This document shows, one piece after another, positions 35,567-46,681 of a DNA stretch of 64,000 bases (its first letter is position 1; each line of letters opens with the position of its first letter). This DNA comes from Hirundichthys speculiger (lineage: Eukaryota > Chordata > Actinopteri > Beloniformes > Exocoetidae): assembly GCA_018398805.1 (NCBI GenBank), contig JAGFBZ010000367.1, positions 186,001 through 250,000 of the forward strand, in the 5' to 3' direction. The notes beneath the pieces were generated by a model, which worked only from the letters and a program-made list of their open reading frames with translations, was not told the origin of the DNA and made no database searches. The translations under genes were made by a program, and so were the position numbers.

Positions 35567-36568
35567 CGGCTGGCTCTCCGACAAAGGCGGCGCCGCAGAC
35601 CCTCAAACGGGGTCGGTGTCAAAGCAGAGCAATTCCCCTCTGCACCAGAACTGGGGCGGAAATATCGGTTAGTGCTCTGAAGCCGAATCAAGACCCACAT
35701 AAAATCCCTGATTGAAAGAAGAAAAAATAAAAATGTAGACCAGCTAGATATTAGCAAAGAGAATGTGGGGCAATTATCCCCGACGCTGATCAATGCGATC
35801 ACGCGGCGGGTTCATTTGAGGGCGCGGGACGGCGTTACTTCATCAGCTCGACTGTTTTGTGATGTTTGGCGGAGGAAAACAGAGTCCGGGCCGCAGAACT
35901 CGTTTATTATATTCATTTTTTTTTTTCCCGTGGAAACGTGGCCTCATTACTCTTCAGCCAGCCCCCGTCGTCACCTCTCACTGCTTTCTGCTGAGACCAG
36001 CTTTGCACAACTCGGAGCTGTTTAAACACTAATGGACAATCTCTCTTCCCTTTGTGCTCAACATGCCATCTGATGTGCCATTTTGACTGACAGAGGAGCG
36101 GAGGGCCAATTTGCGAGCGCCGTCTTCCAGAGCGCCCAGTGTGGGAAGACATTCATCAAAAAGCTCTTTGGCCTTTTTCTTGTCTTCTTGTCATATTATC
36201 TGCGCGGTGCTGTCAGGGGCGCTGTGGAGCCGGACACACTGGACCTGCTGGGCTGGATCACGCTGAATGATGTGAGAGTGGTGCAATTAAGGTCCACTTC
36301 CTGCTCGCCTTCCTCTCTCTGGGATTAGAAACGGGCAGCGAGGGAGGAACGCGTCGGACGGTGGAAGTCAAGTACGAGCTGGCAGTCGAGTTAATGTATC
36401 TGAGTATTATGAGATTTGAATCCATCAGTCAAAAGTCTTCTGGTGACTTCTTATATCGTGCGGTTTAATGACCTTTCTGAACATCTTCATGGCCGTTAAT
36501 GTAGACGAGTTGGTCACAGTAGTGACCTAAAATGTCCTAAAATCTTTACTGTTTACTATGTATATATA
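35567..36568. other. Non-coding stretch, nothing recognised
   Basis: Sequence after the minisatellite shows no repeats or domains; short frames at 35765-36328 lack recognisable features. Confidence 0.35.
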
Positions 36569-36570
36569 TA

Positions 36571-36935
36571 CAGTCATGGAAAAAATGATTAGACCACCTT
36601 GTTTTCTTCAGTTTCTTGTTCATTTTAATGCCTGGTACAACTAAAGGTACATTTGTTTGGACAAACATAACGATAACCACAAAGATTGCTCATAAGAGTT
36701 TTATTTAAGAGCTGATATCTTACCATTTTCCATGGTTTTCTTGATTATAACCTAAATCACTTAAGTTTTTACATCAATAGCTATGGCGTTGTACTGCCAA
36801 AAACACTGCTTTTATGCATTCAGTGTTTTCTTTTCTGTCTGTTTTAGTCACATGATGACGTTTAGAGGTACCAGGTATTAAAATGAACAAGAAAGTGAAG
36901 AAAAAATGGTGGTCTAATAATTTTTTCCATGACTG
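36571..36935 (-). mobile_element. Mariner/Tc1-type MITE, copy 2
   Basis: Flanked by TA. Terminal repeats are CAGTCATGGAAAAAATGATT and the inverse CAGTCATGGAAAAAATTATT. The body matches 6083-6448 in the opposite orientation over nearly its full length, with few differences, indicating fairly recent amplification. Confidence 0.9.
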
Positions 36936-37029
36936 TATTTATATTGCATTATTTTTAGTTTACATTGTTATATTTTTCCCTTAATTGCATGCACCATCAT
37001 CGTCACAACAAATTCCTCATATGTGTAAA

Positions 37030-37078
37030 ATCGTACTTGGCAATAAAGTTGATTCTGATTCTGATTCTGATTCTGTCA
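37030..37078 (+). mobile_element. LINE 3' tail with (GATTCT)n
   Basis: The sequence CGTACTTGGCAATAAAGTTG is followed by repeated GATTCT, the usual microsatellite tail of L2-like fish LINEs. The adjacent reverse-transcriptase relic runs in the opposite direction, so this tail belongs to a separate insertion. Confidence 0.65.
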
Positions 37079-37099
37079 ATGCGTGTCCAGAGAATATCG

Positions 37100-37430
37100 A
37101 CGTAGGTCTCAAATTGCTTTTTTCATATATTGTCACACTGCCAGACTCCGCCCCCCCATGCAAAGGTTTCAAACATAGACATACCTGAGTATCTTCAGCA
37201 TAACAATGAGGGATATGGCACGCCGTGTAGCAGTAGTACCTAACACAAGCATATATAGAGTGAAAAATATCGGTCCGAGTATAAAACCCTGAGGAACGCC
37301 ATGACCAGTTCTGGCGAATGAGGAGGAGTCCTCGTCCACGTAAGATAAGAGCCATCTGCTGATGTGAACCATGCTGATCTGGGAAGATATACGAGTGAGT
37401 ACCTCAGAGTTCGTTAGGGCGTTCTCACAA
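37100..37430 (-). pseudogene. L2-like LINE reverse transcriptase relic
   Basis: The minus strand encodes GVPQGFILGPIFFTLYML, matching the conserved block GVPQGSxLGPxLFxLYM of L2/Jockey-group reverse transcriptases. After a frame change comes HCYAEDTQV, where intact enzymes carry the catalytic YADD: the first aspartate is replaced by glutamate. Frameshifts and this substitution mean the copy is inactive. Confidence 0.8.
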
Positions 37431-37837
37431 TGGCGCTCAGTGTGAACACGGCAACCGCCGTAGCAGAGCTCGATTTGACTCGGTTACAGGCCCTGCTCCA
37501 CACATTTGAGCTAAAGGGCGTCCGACAGCCGGCAGAATCCTCACTGAGGCAAAGAAGGACCCAGAGGGACCAGCTAGAGGCTCCGGAGACACAGGAGACG
37601 TCTCTGTTCATGAGTCGACCACGCTGAGGTCATCGAACTGGCAGGATGTCCATGACGGAGCAGAGAAGAAGGTGCTGCTCTCCAAAATAAAACTCTATTA
37701 AACTATATTAGTAAAACTGAGGTTTGTTAAAGGGCACTTTGGTAATCGACGGCTCTACTGGACTCTGTATTTACTGGGCCGATGAAAGAAAGGTTCATTT
37801 GATGGTGGAGGGGTCGCGGTTTTTCGCTCCTCTTCAG

Positions 37838-38626
37838 TAGGGGTGAGTATTGGCAAGGACCTCGCAATACGATATATATCATGATACTTGGGTCACGATA
37901 CGATATTATCGCAATATCATGATATATTGCGATATTCTACCCAGTTTATATCAAAAGTAAAAGTAGAGATGAAAATCAAGTTGCTGTATATGTTCATCAG
38001 ATGATATTGATCATTCAGAGGACAAAACTATTTTCTTCAAAACAACCTATTTATTGTTTATTACCCTCCGCCAAGGAGGTTATGTTTTTGCCGTCTGTTT
38101 GTGTTCAAGATAACTCAAAAAGTTATAGATGGATTTTGATGAAATTTTCCGGAGTTGTCAGAAATGTGAAAAGGAAGAACTGATTTCATTTTGGCTGTGA
38201 TCCGGAAGAAATCCTGGATTCTGGATCACTTTCAAATTTTCGATAACATTGCGGTCAATGGGGCTAAAAATTTTGTTTCTCATTATCTCCGTTAATTATT
38301 CCCCAAAACTCAAAATTTGACTCAGGAATTGACGATGGGAACCTCTATCAAATTTCAAAGGCTGATCCGGATCTGAACCACAACGTGAATTTTATCGCAA
38401 TCTGTAAATCGCTACATGGGGGAGTTGTTACACTTGGCGGAGGTCTGCGCTCTCCGAGTGCTTTTCTAGTTATTAGTGTTTTTGCACATTTAAATTTTAA
38501 ACAATTTAAATGTGAAAATTAAACAATTTTCCTAAAAAATCGATATGAGGAGCTGAAAAATCGATATTATATTGGGCGGCCGAAAATCGCGATATATGGC
38601 CAAATTGAATTTTTTCCACACCCCTA
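37838..38626 (+). mobile_element. hAT MITE (TAGGGGTGAGTA family), copy 2, with insertion
   Basis: Perfect 8-bp target duplication CTCTTCAG (37830-37837 and 38627-38634). The ends are TAGGGGTGAGTATTGGCAAG and the inverse TAGGGGTGTGGAAAAAATTC. About 406 bp of unrelated sequence (38064-38469) is inserted, which explains its length compared with the ~370-bp sister copies. Confidence 0.95.
38064..38469. mobile_element. Insertion with CTCCGCCAAG/CTTGGCGGAG ends, 406 bp
   Basis: Comparison with hAT copy 1 shows the empty site TTTATTATTAG, so this insertion made a 3-bp TTA duplication. Near its left edge is CTCCGCCAAGGAGG and near its right edge CTTGGCGGAGG, an inverted pair but not terminal. The superfamily is uncertain; TTA duplications occur with PIF/Harbinger elements. 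Dispersed copies of this type are familiar in fish genomes. Confidence 0.6.
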
Positions 38627-38634
38627 CTCTTCAG

Positions 38635-39600
38635 GTATCAGACTCTTAATTTGTAGACCTCTTCCTGTTCTGACCCGCTATGATCCTAAAAATGGAAGTA
38701 AATTCACCACAAAATGGCTTCAGAGAAAGAAAACCTGCCTTTCTGGACCGGTCCAGTCAGAGTCCAGATATTAAACCCGTCGTGATGCTGAGGAGAGATG
38801 TTTCCACCAGACAAAGCTGAAGAGGTTCTGGAGAGACGGGTCGACCTGAACACTGAGAGAAACGACAGCTGTTTCTGTCTTTAATGGTTAAAAACTCTTC
38901 AGGAGAACTTCCAGCTTCTGCGTTTTAAATGTTTCAGTGTATCTGAATAAATATCTCCTGGTGGCGCCGGTGGAGTCCACGTGGACTCTGCGCTGTAAAA
39001 CAATAACAGCAGAACCTTTAGTCAAACAGAATTCACCTTCATCAAATACCAGACAAGCCGGCTAAAACAAATAAATCTTGGCAGGGTTTTATTCTGCGCG
39101 CCAGATGGATGAGCTTTGATGTTCGGGTTAATACCTGAGTGAGTGAGGACGCCGACTTCAGGCGGTGACGGAAAAACTATTTGAAAGTCAATTTGACGAC
39201 GGCGTCGTCTCGCTGTCAAATCACCTGTCCGGACGCCGTAATGTGGTCGTTTTCACCATCTGGTGCAGCAGATTTTAGCAGATTAAAACACATTTGTGAA
39301 TACAATTAAAGCTCAGACCAAACTGAAAAGTGGACTTTTTATTGATTCTCTTGACCTCCCCCCCCCCACGTTTCCCAATAACTTTCTGTTGGGGGAGTTG
39401 GAACCACAAAAACCACAAGAAATAAAGGTTAAAAAAAGGTTTGGTGCATGTTAAATCACAAAGATTATTAATATTTCTTTTGAGAACATTAGAGAGAGAA
39501 AGGAATGAAAATTAAAACAAATTAAAAATCAAATGGGCAAAACGAAGCACCCCGTTACAACTGTTATAAGATTTAGTTTCAGCTGATCATCAGCTCTCTA
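38635..39600. other. Non-coding stretch, nothing recognised
   Basis: No domains or element ends; a C-rich run lies at 39357-39368. Confidence 0.35.
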
Positions 39601-39639
39601 AACGTTTGCAGGTGTCCTCCATTGAAGCCGAGGTTTTGA

Positions 39640-41300
39640 GAGTCTGCTGGTCTGGAACACAATGCCAAGAGGGAAAGACGTTAGCAACGGCGGTAGAGAT
39701 ACGATTGCTGCGATACATCAACCTGGAGAGAGTTGTGAAAGCATTTCCAGACAATTTGGAGTTAAAGGCTCGACAGGAAGAAAGATTATTCATGAGCGGA
39801 AAATGTTTGAGATCGTTGTCAATCTTCAAAATACAATAAAACCAAAAACAAAACAAACAGAAGCGCTGCATGTCCTCACTGAGTATGCTGAATTTTAAAA
39901 TCCATGACGGGACGCCGGAAGAAGACTGAACAAGTGTGGTTTGCTCAGAAGTAGGGCTGGGCAAGTTAACGCGGTATTATCACGCTAACTCATTAATTTA
40001 TTAACGCCGACATTTATTTTATCGCGCGTTAACGCATGTTGCTCACTTGCTTTTATTTTGAAAAGTCTGTTACTGGCTGCTGCGGAACAAGAAGACAATT
40101 ATCAGGTAAAAATGCAGAAAAGCTAAAACAGACATAGAGAACGGTAAAAAATCAGTAAACTTTACAGTTCAGGTAGCAACTCAGGTAGAAATATTAACAA
40201 TTCTGTCTGGAAACAAAAATTCTAGACTGCAACCAAACTTTGTGGTCATTCCTCCATGTTCCATCAGATCTGCTCCATGTGTTCACTGTCCTGCTGTTCT
40301 CTAGCTGGTTACTGCAGTGCAGCTCCATCTAGTGGCACAGATGTGTAATGACAACAGAAAGTCCAGTCTTCCATTATGAAACTAATTCAGTTCTGTGGCC
40401 CGTTTTTTTATTTTGTGTTTTTGATCCAAGTCTAAAATTGAAATATTTGAAAAAAAAACAGGCTTTTTTTTTCCCATTTTTTGTGTTAGATTAAAAAATG
40501 AAAAAAGTAATAAAATGTCACTTTTCAATTTTTTTTTTGATTGACAATTGAAAATGGAAAGAATGAATGATACACGGATTGATAAAGTTACTGAACTTTA
40601 ACATGGACATTTTCATTTTAAAGTTCTCCCAGACGGAGGATTCAACAGAAACAAGGTTATTTGTAACAACTGACAAGTTAAACTCCTCGTTAAAAGTTTC
40701 TGCTGTTACCTCAGAAATTACCTGTTTTAATGTTCTGATTGTGCTGAGACACAATCATTTTGTTGGATTTTGTTTGTAGACTTTTTTTTTAAATTTTTTT
40801 ATAAAAACAGGATGACATTAATGCCCTGGCAGTGGCAATAAGCTTTATTTTATTTGACATTTTTTAAAGATGAGATTTACACTAAATATGTGTTACTGAC
40901 AAGTGCTGATGTTAATAGTGTTTGAACAACAAATGTTATGACACTTTAGTTCATATGGCAGCAGAACATTTAAATAAAAGTGACCTTTACACTACTTTTG
41001 AATTCATTATTTGATTTTGCGAATACGATGCGATTAATCGCGATTAATCTAGAAATCATGCGATTAATCGCGATTAAAAATGTTAATCGTTGCCCAGATC
41101 TACTCAGAAGGTTTGCCAGGAAATCAGCAGATTTCTGGATCAGCGTCCTCTGGACAGATGAGATCAAAGTAAAGTTGTTTGGTCTTAATGTCCAGAGGAA
41201 ACTAATTTTGGACGCCTCACTGTAAAGCACGGAGGTGTCGGGTGATGATTTGTGGCTGTTCTGGACTCCTCGCAGCATTTGAGTGGAGCATGAACTCCTC
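39640..41300 (+). pseudogene. Tc1-like transposase relic split by a hAT element
   Basis: 39662-39835 encodes MPRGKDVSN at the start and ISRQFGVKGSTGRKIIHERK, the paired helix-turn-helix DNA-binding region of Tc1-like transposases. After the inserted hAT (39952-41102) the enzyme resumes in broken form with a DEIKVKLFGLNVQRK-like block at 41157-41201 (intact members read D-x-TKVELFG) and TVKHGG-like residues near 41222. The middle of the protein is missing. Two framed fragments and several stops make it inactive. Confidence 0.75.
39952..41102. mobile_element. hAT element (GATTAAT family), 1151 bp
   Basis: Perfect 8-bp target duplication CTCAGAAG (39944-39951 and 41103-41110). The ends are TAGGGCTGGGCAAGTTAACG and the inverse TAGATCTGGGCAACGATTAA. 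Sub-terminal GCGATTAATCGC and CGCGTTAACGC arrays are present. No transposase frame could be recognised. It is inserted in the Tc1 relic. Confidence 0.93.
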
Positions 41301-42019
41301 TGTGAACCAGAGCTTTATAGAGACAACCGTGACTGACAAAGTCAAACCACCTTTAAGAAGATATAGCTGCTGAAGGTAGATCTACAACCTACTGAACCAC
41401 GGGGTACTTAGGATTGCCCACATTATTAGTATTATCATTATTATTGGCTTTTTCACAGTGAAGAATGTTCTATATTGCTGATCTGAGATCGCATTTGCTT
41501 AATATTAAGACCAAATATGATCAAATGATTTTAAGAAAATACAAAAAAAAAAAAAGTCAGAATACAAAAGGGAATACTAACTGTTGTGCATGATATACAT
41601 CCAATAACAACAGCTTTTTCTTTCCACATCAAACTGTAACTCCCCCCTTTTACTCCAAACATCTTGCAGCAGCTAAATCCTCTTCACTCCCCCCCCCACC
41701 CCTTCTTGGTTTAGCATTTGACTTCTAATTTCAAAGTAAACCCGCTCCCTCAGAGACACAAACACGCGCGTACATACGTGTGTGCACTGATGCGTGAACG
41801 CACATCAACAAGGACGCCTCCTCTGTTACGAGGAGCCTCTAATCCACTCTTATCTCCTCGCTTCCTCCTCCTCCTCCTTCATCTCCTCCTCCTGGAGCCA
41901 CATGAACGGAGAACCTGGAGTTAGAGATGCCGGCAGATAATTAACGGAGGCACCTGAATGTGTGACGTCAGCCGGTGGAGGGTGGGGTGGTTGGGGGGGA
42001 GGGAGGCGGGTCGGAGAGG
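41301..42019. other. Sequence upstream of the shisa gene
   Basis: No recognisable repeats beyond an A tract at 41545-41557. 41680-41900 is pyrimidine-rich. It lies just 5' of the presumed first exon and may contain promoter sequence, but no TATA box or clear CpG island could be fixed. Confidence 0.3.
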
Positions 42020-42118
42020 AGAGAGAGGTCTTGGCTCTTGTCTCTTGTCTCGGCGAGGCTCTTGGATCCGGCGGCAGTGGCTGAACGGACTCCGCGGTTA
42101 CCGGCCACTCTGGACCCG
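42020..42118 (+). other. Possible non-coding first exon of the shisa gene
   Basis: A GC-richer, CpG-containing stretch ends at GACCCG with a good splice donor GTGAGT at 42119-42124. A matching acceptor, TTCTGTTATTTCTGCACACAG, ends at 42632, upstream of the coding exon. A 5' untranslated exon joined to the coding exon is therefore plausible. The transcription start is not determined. Confidence 0.35.
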
Positions 42119-42297
42119 GTGAGTCCTCCAACTATTCATGTTTTTCTCTTTCTTTATAGCATCAGACTTTCAGATACGTATCTTTTATTCATAAAAACAG
42201 GCAACTAAAGGTCCTAGTTTCCTCTGAGAAAGCTGGAAGAGGGAAGTTTGTGCGCAAAGTGAGCACGAACGAAGCCATAAAATGTCTTACAGCGGCG

Positions 42298-42327
42298 TGT
42301 ATATATATATCTATATATATATCTATA

Positions 42328-42402
<75 letters not shown>
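42298..42402. repeat. (AT)n microsatellite
   Basis: About 105 bases of alternating AT with a few C interruptions at the left, within the putative first intron of the shisa gene. Confidence 0.97.
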
Positions 42403-42406
<4 letters not shown>

Positions 42407-43002
42407 TTATATTTTTTTTTAAAATCCTTTCAAGATGAAAGAGAAATAGCAGGTTCGGTTTTATATTGAATTAGAAGTTTTTAATAATGAATTCATAAAG
42501 AAAAGAGAAAACGAGTCGATGCAGTTTTGTGAATGAAAACTTGGGAGCTCTCCGTGGTGCTGAAACGAGTCCCAGCTTTTAACGGGTCCGGTTCTTACAA
42601 TTTAGACCCGTTTCTGTTATTTCTGCACACAGAGAAAGTTTCTTAACGACATTTCTCTCTTTGCCACAGAGAAACCACGAGTCTCAGTCACAGTGAGCGG
42701 CTCACAGTGAAGACGAAACAGATTTTCTTGGTCCTTTGTCGCATCTCCGCGGCCGAAATTAAAGAAGGAAAATCGGAGAAACTGAACTTTTATAAGACAG
42801 TTGGTGTTAGATGTGTCTATAATGCGTCTGATGAGCGTTAAGGCAGCCAGTGGAAGACGGTCAGAGGAAGCCTGGCACAGACGGGAGTATCTTGCCATGA
42901 AGAAACCCGCCAGAAGCTCCACTCCATCAGAAGTGGAAGAGTGAATAAACAGAGAAGATCCAGAAGAGAGTGGAGCTCCAGAAAACACCAGCCCGTCCTC
43001 AA

Positions 43003-43552
43003 ATGATGGGGATAAAGCACCTCCTGCTTCTCTTCATCTACTTGGACCCGCTGAATGTCCTGTGCGCCGCCAACAAGAAGAGCAAAGCCGCCCCGCGGAA
43101 GAAGGTGAAGGAGGTCAACGGCACCTCCACCGCGGCCCCCGCGGCCCCCCCGGGGAGGGTCACCCAGCTGCAGGCGCCCTCGGTCGGCCAGCACGACACC
43201 TGCATGGGCTACTACGACGTGAGCGGCCAGTACGACAAAGAGTTCTCGTGCAACAACACGGACCACCGCTTCTGCTGCGGCAGCTGCTTCCTGCGCTTCT
43301 GCTGCGCGGACCGCGGGAAGCGGCTGGAGCAGAAGAGCTGCAACAACTACAACACAACACCCCCGAGTGGATCAAGACCCAGCCCCCGTCCCCGGCGCCC
43401 ACCGGAGAGTCGTACGACCCCGAGCTGGACCAGACCAACACCACCGTGTACATCACCTGCGGCGTCGTCGCGCTCGTCATCGCCATCGGGATTTCTGTCA
43501 AAGTCGCCTACGACAAGGCCACCAAGCCGCCGCAGGAGATGAACGTGCACAG
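43003..43552 (+). CDS. shisa6: Shisa6-like protein, main coding exon (frameshifted)
   Basis: Shisa6 (CKAMP52) is a single-pass membrane protein that associates with AMPA-type glutamate receptors and stabilises them at the synapse. The exon encodes a signal peptide (MMGIKHLLLLFIYLD..., about residues 1-24), a basic and proline/alanine-rich stretch with an NGT glycosylation site, then the Shisa cysteine-rich domain from residue 67 (CMGYYDVSGQYDKEFSC, then CC, C, FCC and C). A transmembrane segment (YITCGVVALVIAIGISV) follows, then the cytosolic MNVHR before a donor AG|GTAAGA at 43553. The start at 43003 is chosen because it puts the signal peptide at the N-terminus; an in-frame ATG at 42970 would add 11 polar residues. 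The frame breaks at about 43351-43360, where ACAAC appears duplicated; the domain continues in the next frame from PEWIKTQ. Other Shisa7/8/9 paralogs match less well in the transmembrane and juxtamembrane region. Confidence 0.8.
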
Positions 43553-45253
43553 GTAAGAAAACCACCTCACTCCCGCGCTGGAAACTGAGCTCAGAGGTCA
43601 CAGGCACGAAACAGAAATGCTGTAAAGTAGGGATGCTGTCAAAAATATATAAAAAATGTTTGAATTTGTCACCTGCACACCGTTTTAAAAGCTTGTTCCA
43701 AACGTTTTGGACATTTAACCACCGACCTGCTGTCATCCTGTCTCTTCTCTTAATCCCTGACAGAATCAGAGCTCTGTTTGGTTCATATCATCAAACTCAG
43801 GACTTTATTATCCATTTTTACTCTGAAGATTGTTCCTCATGACATTGGCTGCTTGTTTGAGGTCATTTTCCTGATGCAGAATACTTTTAAGGCCAATCAG
43901 ACGCGTCCCTGACGCATGACGGAGAAGAGTCTGAGGTCACATTTCATCTCGACTAAATCCTCAGCTCTATCTTTGCAGAAGCGTGCACGAACCCTCACAC
44001 CTCCACTGTTTCCTGCATCTTAAATGTTGTTCATATCTGAGTCGCTCTGCCTTGTTTCCACATCAGCGGTTTGGTTAAACTCTCCCATGAGGATGCCTCC
44101 AGCCAGTAGACGTTGGTACCTGGTTCTCACTGGTTTCTGCTTCTTGTGAGCTTCAGTTTTAAAGGGTATCAACCAAATCATGACTTTCATCTGCAGTTTC
44201 ACTGGCAGATCACTTTGTGCTTCTTCATAAAAGCTCAAACGTCACATCTTCACAGCCCAGTCTGTCCTGAGAGGAAGGTTGCTGATGCAGTAGGACGACC
44301 TCGTGTCCTGCTGTGTTTAGCTTCGCCATTAGAGGCGTTTGAAACTATTTCTTTACTTTCTGTTCTGGTACAGGTTTCTATCTCTTTTCTTGAAGTTCTT
44401 TTTCTCTTTAAATGCTCTTTTCTGTGGCTCCAAATGTTCAATTAAGTGGTGAGAACCGACATTTTCAAGCACCGGCAGGTTCTGCTCGTCTGAGACGACG
44501 AACTCTGCAGCTTTGACCGTTACTGCTGTAGCTTTCTAGCTTTCTTTGATGAATTTTCTCTTGTTTCAGGAAAAGCAAACATCAGAGTTTGCTGCCGCGG
44601 TTCATGTATCTTTCTTCCTCTTTCATTTAATAAACTCCTCGTTCTCTTTCGGACGACGCTCAGCGGAAGGCTTGAAAACGCTGCTCGTCTTATATTCAGC
44701 AACATTCGAGTCACATCTGGAAACAGCTGTGCGTGATTAGCATGTTGTCGAGGACTCGGCGGTCAGCTCAGTCGACCTGCTGACCGAAAACAGGAAGTTG
44801 CAAAGCAGAAGACGACTTAGGATTCTGTTTCATGAAGGCACTTCGGTACGTGATGGTGCACAGATGTGAATCCCGATGCCTTTATTTTGATGCTGCTATC
44901 CGACTGTGAATGAACCTCCATTCATACGATAAGTAGCTAAATTACCGTTAAGTGGTGCCAAAGTAAAAGCGCTGACCAGTCCCTCATCACGACTCCTCAC
45001 ATTTATTCCACTACTTTCATCCATCTTGTTTCTGTCAGAAATTTCGGCGCTCTTCTTCGCCCAAATCTTTGCGAAAACCTCAACAAAAACATACATCAAA
45101 ATGACCGATGCCCTCGGGTTAGCGTTAGACTGTTGGTCGTTGTTCAGGTTTACTATAAAAACAGTCCAACTGAGATGAAATCAGCGCCTCGTTTATCGTG
45201 TAGACGTCGTTCAGAGTCTTATCGGATCAGGACACGTATTCGCTTCTGAAAAA
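43553..45253. other. Shisa intron, proximal part, nothing recognised
   Basis: Intronic sequence without recognisable repeats or domains; frames near 44020-44740 are short and overlap on both strands. Confidence 0.4.
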
Positions 45254-45610
45254 CTGCAACTTTTCATCCTAAAATTACAACCTTTTGACGTGAAAATTCA
45301 AGATTTTTACAGCAACCTTTTGTTGTAAAATCAAAATATTAGCAGAAGTGTTTGTTTTTGTCGTAAAAATTCTGATTCTTTTTGTTTTTTCTTGCAAATT
45401 TGCAACTTTTTGATGTAAAACTGCTACTTTTCATCCTAAAATTACAACCTTTTGACATGAAAATTTAAGATTTTTACAACAACCTTTTGTTGTAAAATCA
45501 AAAAGTTAGCAGAAGTGCACATTTTTGTTGCAAAAATTGAGATTCTTTTCATTTTTTTTCTTGCAAATTTGCAACTTTTTGAGGTAAAACTGTCACTTTT
45601 CATCTTAAAA
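45254..45610. repeat. AT-rich tandem duplication, ~167-bp unit
   Basis: Two copies of a ~167-base segment starting CTGCAACTTTTCATCCTAAA (45254) and CTGCTACTTTTCATCCTAAA (45421). Smaller AAATTGCAACTTTT-like sub-repeats relate it to the arrays at 2750 and 4569. Confidence 0.8.
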
Positions 45611-46673
45611 CAGCTGCTCAACTGCCTCCTGACTGCTTGCTCCCTTCAGAAATGTTTCTTTCTGGATTCAACTGGATCACAAACGGCTATTTGATGACAT
45701 GTATTGATGTCTCGTCAATGTTATCATTTTGTATTATGAAATCATCAATATAGATCGATGCATCGTAGCACCGCTGGTTTTAAGGGTCCAGACGTATAGA
45801 AAGCCTATAAATACAGCTGGATCTCAGCTGGATTCAAACAAAGGTCTTTTATTATCAACTTGAGGAGAAAAAACCTGTCAGATTTGAACATTCTTGTTCC
45901 CACATTTTCACTTTAAAACTATCCTCCATTGAGCTGCTGGCAGGATGAATCAGCCTCTTTCAGCCTCAGAATCATTAGTTCAGAGCAGCTCATGACCTTT
46001 TAACACATGCCATTACTCTCTCGCGGCAGCTCTCCTTTTTAAAACACGCCATATCTTCCATCCCTTTCTCTGCCGGTCATTAGAGGGGGAGTAGCTGCCA
46101 TTTCATGTCCATTGAGCTTCAGGGGAATAAAGCAAATGCCACCGGGAACCCTGATGTGTGGTCTCGTCTGCGGTGACAACATCTCTAAATCCGCGGGTCA
46201 CCGGTGGCAGAACAGCTCGGTGAACATTTGAGTGAAATAAAAATCACATCTGGCGGCCGTTTCAGTCGCCGTCTGAGTGATGCTGGACTCAGATCTAACG
46301 TTTCCACCATTTCCCCAAAATCATATCCCTCCACGGTTTTAATCTTAATCTCTCTTTACTGTCCAAAAGTACGTCGGATGATTAAATTATCTGAATGCGT
46401 TTGTCTTGGATGCTGCAGGCTGGTGTTTCTCAGTCCTGGTCCCGGTCCTGCATGTTTCAGATGTGCCAGTTACTCCAGCACAGCTGATTTAAAGGAACGC
46501 GTCGTTGTCATTTGACTTCTGCAGGGTTTGAGGACGAGCTGGCTGCTGGTCCAAATGTCAGTCATGTGTTCTGGACGACCAGAACTGTGAAGTGGTGGAG
46601 CAGAGGAAGCTCTGGATGCACGTGGTGGGTTAGCTTGAGTAGCCTGGCCGGTGGAGTCACTTAGTGAAAGTTG
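45611..46673. other. Shisa intron, nothing recognised
   Basis: No repeats or domains identified. The 103-codon frame from 46204 shows no recognisable family. Confidence 0.35.
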
Positions 46674-46681
46674 GTCTGGTG

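Noticed and set aside
29571..35802. Reading frames of 300-1763 codons on both strands across the GC-rich repeat
   Set aside because: They are translations of a 33-bp repeat, present in nearly all frames, with no start context, non-repeat domain or splice sites. An open frame is expected whenever the unit length is a multiple of three and contains no stop.
43062..43736. Other long frames overlapping the shisa exon (including minus strand)
   Set aside because: Shadow frames of a GC-rich coding exon. Only the frames containing the Shisa cysteine pattern and transmembrane segment match a known family.
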